A stretch of 8,685 nucleotides of DNA from JALYNX01 sp040905925. GTDB taxonomy: Bacteria > Actinomycetota > Acidimicrobiia > Spongiisociales > ZC4RG35. The notes under the pieces are model-generated. The model saw only the letters and a list, made by a program, of their open reading frames with translations, searched no databases and had not been told where the DNA came from. Every line of letters begins with the position of its first letter. The stretch's first letter is position 1. Shown here in pieces: positions 6,051 to 8,685 of this stretch. The translations under genes were made by a program, and so were the position numbers. The DNA is taken from contig JBBDQO010000040.1 in NCBI GenBank assembly GCA_040905925.1, positions 1 to 8,685 of the forward strand, written 5' to 3'.

Positions 6051-8399
6051 TCAGGCCCTCGCTTCCTGTATCGCCTGCCAGACCCGGCTCGGCCGGAGAG
6101 GCATGTCGATGTGTTTGACACCCAGCGGGGCTAAGGCGTCGATGACGGCGTTGACGATCGTGGGTGTTGAGACGATCGTCCCCGCCTCACCGATGCCCTT
6201 GACCCCCAACGGATTGGCGTCGGTCGGAGTCACCGTATGGCCCAATTCGAATGACGGCACGTCGGTCGCAGTGGGGATCGGGTAATCCGCCAGCGTCGAC
6301 GTGATCAATGTGCCGTCGTCGTCGAAGACGGCCCCTTCGAATAGGGCCTGACCTATCCCCTGGGCGACACCTCCTTGGATCTGCCCTGCGACGATCATGG
6401 GGTTGACGATGTTCCCGCAATCGTCCATTGCCACATACCTGAGCAGCTTCACGTCACCAGTGTCCACGTCCACCTCAACAACCGCCGCGTGTGATCCGTA
6501 GGGCCAGGTCAGGTTGGCGGGGTCGAAGAAGGCGGTCATGTCGAGACCGGCTTCCATTCCCTCGGGCAGCTTGTGCGGTTGGTAGGCAGCTGCGGCGATG
6601 TCGGTCCACGGGACGTTCTTGTCCGGCGAGCCCGCAACATGGGCGCCCCCATCGGCGAACACTATGTCATCTTCGGCCGCTTCCAGGAGGTGGGCAGCGA
6701 TCTTGCTTGCCTTGTTCCTGGTTCGATCAGCCGCGATCGAGACGGCGACTCCCCCAACGGCCATCGACCTCGACCCTCCGGTTCCAATACCCATTGGAGT
6801 GTCTTTGGTGTCCCCATGAATGACGTTGATTTTCTCCATCGGTATGGCAAGCCGGTCGGACACAATCTGAGACCACACCGTTTCGTGACCTTGCCCGGTC
6901 GGCGCGGTTCCTGTTATCACGGTGGCCGAGGCATCGGGATGCACCCTCACGACGGCGGACTCGTTGAATGCTGAGGGAAGGCCGTAACCCGCCCACGAGA
7001 CACCTGCATCGGCGAATCCCGACGGCGCCAGCCCACAGGCTTCTACGTATGTGGCTATTCCGACGCCCACATGTCTTCCCTCGGCCCGGGCACTCTCCTG
7101 CATCGCCCGAAGACCCGCAATGCCGGCTTTCTCGCCGAGAGCATCGAGGTTTGCGCCGTAGTCGCCCGAGTCCATCGTCATCCCGACGAGAGTGTCGGCG
7201 GGAAAGTCCTCGGAGCGAAAGTAGTTCTTCTTCCTAAGCTCGATTGGATCCATCCCGAGACTCCGGGCAGCTGCGTCCACGGCCCGCTCGAGGTAGAACG
7301 TCGTCTCGGGTCGTCCTGCACCTCGATAGGCATCGGTAGTCGGCGTGTGGGTGACCACACAATCCATCTTCCAATGGATCGCTTCCCATTTGTACTGACC
7401 GGGCATTGTGAACTGTCCCAGCACGGGGATCGCCACCGTGAAGTTCTGACTGTAGGCACCCATCTCGGCGACTCCGACCAGTGAATAGGCGAGGAATTTG
7501 CCGTCGGGCTCGCTGACTATGGTGGCGGTCGCGGTCCAGCCCCTCCCATGGATGGTCGACTTCGAGGCCTCAGACCTCGTTTCGATCCAGCGGACGGGGC
7601 GCCTCAGCTCCCGCGAGGCAAATGCGGTGAGGACTTCCTCGGCATAGAAGTTCAGGCCGCGCCCGAACCCCCCACCTACCTCCGGCGCGATGACGCGCAC
7701 CGAATTGACACCGGGCAGGCCGAAGGTGAGCGCCAAACCCCCCGCGACTGCATGTGGCTGCTGGGTGGTCGAGTGCAATGTGAGCCGGTTGTAACCGTGT
7801 TGCCATTCGGCCAGGACACCTCTCGGCTCGATCGCAGTGGGGAGCAGCCTCTGGTTCACCATCTTCAACGACGTGACCACGGTGCCATCGCGATCAGCCA
7901 GGGCCTGCACGGCCGAGGCTTCGCCTACCTCCCAGGTGTGGATGATGTTGGACTCGAGGTCATCATGAACCAGAACTTCATTGGTTGCCGCGAATTCGGG
8001 ATCTACGACCGCCTTGAGAGGGTCGTAGTCGACGAGCACCGCATCGGCGGCGTCACGCGCCATCGCCCCATCGTCCGCGACGACCATCACCACCGCTTCG
8101 CCTACATGCTTGACGACTCCGTCAGCGAGGAGGGGGCGAAGCTTTCCGATTGGGACCTGAGCAAGAAGAGGGCCCAGTGACCGCACGTCGTCAGCGGTGA
8201 AGATCGCCCGCACACCCGGCATCCCTTCCGCCTCGCTCTTGTCTATGGATGTGATCCGGGCATAGGCGAACGGGCTCCGCACGAAGGCGGCGGCAGCCTC
8301 GTCGTGACGTTTGATGTCGTCGACGTAGAGCCCTTCGCCGGTGATAAGCGCCGGATCCTCCGTGCGTTTGACAGAGGTTCCAAAGACACCAAAGGTCAT
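6051..8399 (-). CDS. coxL: Molybdenum-binding large subunit, form II CoxL-like hydroxylase
   Basis: This 782-residue catalytic subunit of the xanthine oxidase family should bind Mo with molybdopterin cytosine dinucleotide and hydroxylate its substrate with oxygen from water. The aldehyde oxidase 'a/b hammerhead' domain is about residues 18-128 and the Mo-binding domains follow from about 150 to 770. Visible motifs are NQRLLPTAIEPRG (182-194), VGGGFGRG (241-248), AYRGAGR (357-363), TGQGHET (501-507), GTGGSRS (539-545) and GVKGIGEAG (732-740), where E738 is the conserved catalytic base. AYRGAGR is the form II signature; true CO dehydrogenase has AYXCSFR. The substrate is therefore probably an aldehyde, N-heterocycle or other compound, not CO. 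The ATG overlaps the small-subunit stop as ATGA (8396-8399), which suggests translational coupling, and GGGAGGT (8406-8412) lies six bases before it. There is no signal peptide. The symbol is a family name only. Confidence 0.94.
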   Translation of the reverse strand: MTFGVFGTSVKRTEDPALITGEGLYVDDIKRHDEAAAAFVRSPFAYARITSIDKSEAEGMPGVRAIFTADDVRSLGPLLAQVPIGKLRPLLADGVVKHVGEAVVMVVADDGAMARDAADAVLVDYDPLKAVVDPEFAATNEVLVHDDLESNIIHTWEVGEASAVQALADRDGTVVTSLKMVNQRLLPTAIEPRGVLAEWQHGYNRLTLHSTTQQPHAVAGGLALTFGLPGVNSVRVIAPEVGGGFGRGLNFYAEEVLTAFASRELRRPVRWIETRSEASKSTIHGRGWTATATIVSEPDGKFLAYSLVGVAEMGAYSQNFTVAIPVLGQFTMPGQYKWEAIHWKMDCVVTHTPTTDAYRGAGRPETTFYLERAVDAAARSLGMDPIELRKKNYFRSEDFPADTLVGMTMDSGDYGANLDALGEKAGIAGLRAMQESARAEGRHVGVGIATYVEACGLAPSGFADAGVSWAGYGLPSAFNESAVVRVHPDASATVITGTAPTGQGHETVWSQIVSDRLAIPMEKINVIHGDTKDTPMGIGTGGSRSMAVGGVAVSIAADRTRNKASKIAAHLLEAAEDDIVFADGGAHVAGSPDKNVPWTDIAAAAYQPHKLPEGMEAGLDMTAFFDPANLTWPYGSHAAVVEVDVDTGDVKLLRYVAMDDCGNIVNPMIVAGQIQGGVAQGIGQALFEGAVFDDDGTLITSTLADYPIPTATDVPSFELGHTVTPTDANPLGVKGIGEAGTIVSTPTIVNAVIDALAPLGVKHIDMPLRPSRVWQAIQEARA
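6056..6060 (-). promoter_or_regulatory. Ribosome-binding site of the FAD subunit
   Basis: GAGGG on the minus strand lies six bases before the ATG at 6049, inside the last codons of the large-subunit gene. It decides the internal ATG over the longer open frame that runs up to 6121. Confidence 0.65.
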
Positions 8400-8685
8400 G
8401 ATTCAACCTCCCAGTCGGCTGGTGGCGGCTCTTCACCACGCATCTTGGCTCCGGCGTACTCGACGGCGCGGACGATGTTGTGGTAGCCGGTGCAGCGACA
8501 CAAGTTGCCTTCGATGCCGTGCCGGATCTCCTCCTCCGATGGGTTGTTGTTGTCCTGGAGAAGCGCAGCCGCCGCCATGATCATGCCCGGGGTGCAGAAG
8601 CCGCACTGGAGGCCGTGGCGCTCCCAAAAACCCTCCTGAACCGGATGAAGCTCGCCGTTGTTGGCGAGCCCCTCGATGGTCATGA
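8396..8685 (-). CDS. coxS: [2Fe-2S] small subunit of the molybdenum hydroxylase, partial (CoxS-like)
   Basis: Only the C-terminal part, about 95 residues, is in the window; the reading frame runs off the right edge. The family is about 150-170 residues long, so the N-terminal plant-ferredoxin-like domain with its own [2Fe-2S] cluster lies outside. What remains is the four-helix C-terminal domain with the second cluster: LQCGFCTPGM and NLCRCTGYHNI supply C27, C30, C62 and C64 (numbered from the ATG at 8683). The Gln just before the first Cys, near the molybdopterin in known structures, is kept. That ATG is internal, since MTIEGLA is the usual mid-protein segment (often VxTIEGLA), so it is not a start. 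The subunit carries electrons from the Mo site to FAD. It is the first visible gene of the small-large-medium operon, and its stop overlaps the large-subunit start by four bases. Confidence 0.95.
   Translation of the reverse strand, partial: MTIEGLANNGELHPVQEGFWERHGLQCGFCTPGMIMAAAALLQDNNNPSEEEIRHGIEGNLCRCTGYHNIVRAVEYAGAKMRGEEPPPADWEVES
8406..8412 (-). promoter_or_regulatory. Ribosome-binding site of the large subunit
   Basis: GGGAGGT on the minus strand is a near-ideal ribosome site six bases before the ATG at 8399, inside the end of the small-subunit gene. Together with the ATGA overlap it points to coupled, efficient translation of the large subunit. Confidence 0.75.

Noticed and set aside
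6050..6121. Longer start for the FAD subunit, 24 extra codons
   Set aside because: It would overlap the large-subunit gene; the internal ATG at 6049 has a good ribosome site and the family's usual N-terminus.
7548..8180. Plus-strand open frame of 210 codons opposite the large subunit
   Set aside because: It lies wholly inside a gene with clear motifs on the other strand, and has no ribosome site or domain.
8681..8683. ATG near the right edge as the start of the small subunit
   Set aside because: The protein would lack the N-terminal ferredoxin domain; MTIEGLA is a mid-protein segment and the frame stays open to the edge.

Overview
The window is high-GC bacterial DNA with tightly packed genes, TTG as well as ATG starts, and proteins of actinobacterial type. 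The Aat protein, with its GGLFAGESMF and LLDVQW blocks, resembles actinobacterial homologues. My tentative assignment is an Actinomycetota member, possibly of the Acidimicrobiia. I see no transposase, integrase, tRNA, rRNA, CRISPR array or phage gene, so this looks like an ordinary metabolic stretch of chromosome.

Layout, left to right. (1) Positions 1-129 hold perhaps the tail of a plus-strand gene, then a perfect 10-bp inverted repeat that runs into the end of the next gene. (2) On the minus strand, a D-amino-acid-dehydrogenase-like flavoprotein (start 3496) is followed by a stand-alone YdeP/FdhF-type molybdopterin oxidoreductase (2316 to 130). They are probably co-transcribed. (3) Divergently, on the plus strand, lie aat (leucyl/phenylalanyl-tRNA-protein transferase) and a tandem-domain universal stress protein. 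(4) A strong hairpin at 5126-5148 separates these from a convergent minus-strand operon. (5) That operon encodes the three subunits of a xanthine dehydrogenase/CO dehydrogenase-family molybdenum hydroxylase in the order small (2Fe-2S, cut by the window edge), large (Mo) and medium (FAD).

How they work together. The small, large and medium subunits form one enzyme. Electrons pass from the Mo-cytosine-dinucleotide site through two [2Fe-2S] clusters to FAD. The large subunit carries AYRGAGR, the signature of 'form II' proteins, and not the AYXCSFR of true CO dehydrogenase. CO oxidation is therefore unlikely, and the substrate is probably an aldehyde, an N-heterocycle or a similar compound. The flavoprotein and the YdeP-like enzyme may act in sequence, but this is only inferred from gene order. 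Aat marks proteins for ClpS/ClpAP degradation, and its neighbour is a stress protein.

I found no clearly new multi-gene system. The points most worth a second look are the changed specificity residues in the flavoprotein, the orphan Cys-type molybdoenzyme with a three-cysteine cluster site, the TTCG substitution in the FAD subunit, and the unusual start of aat.
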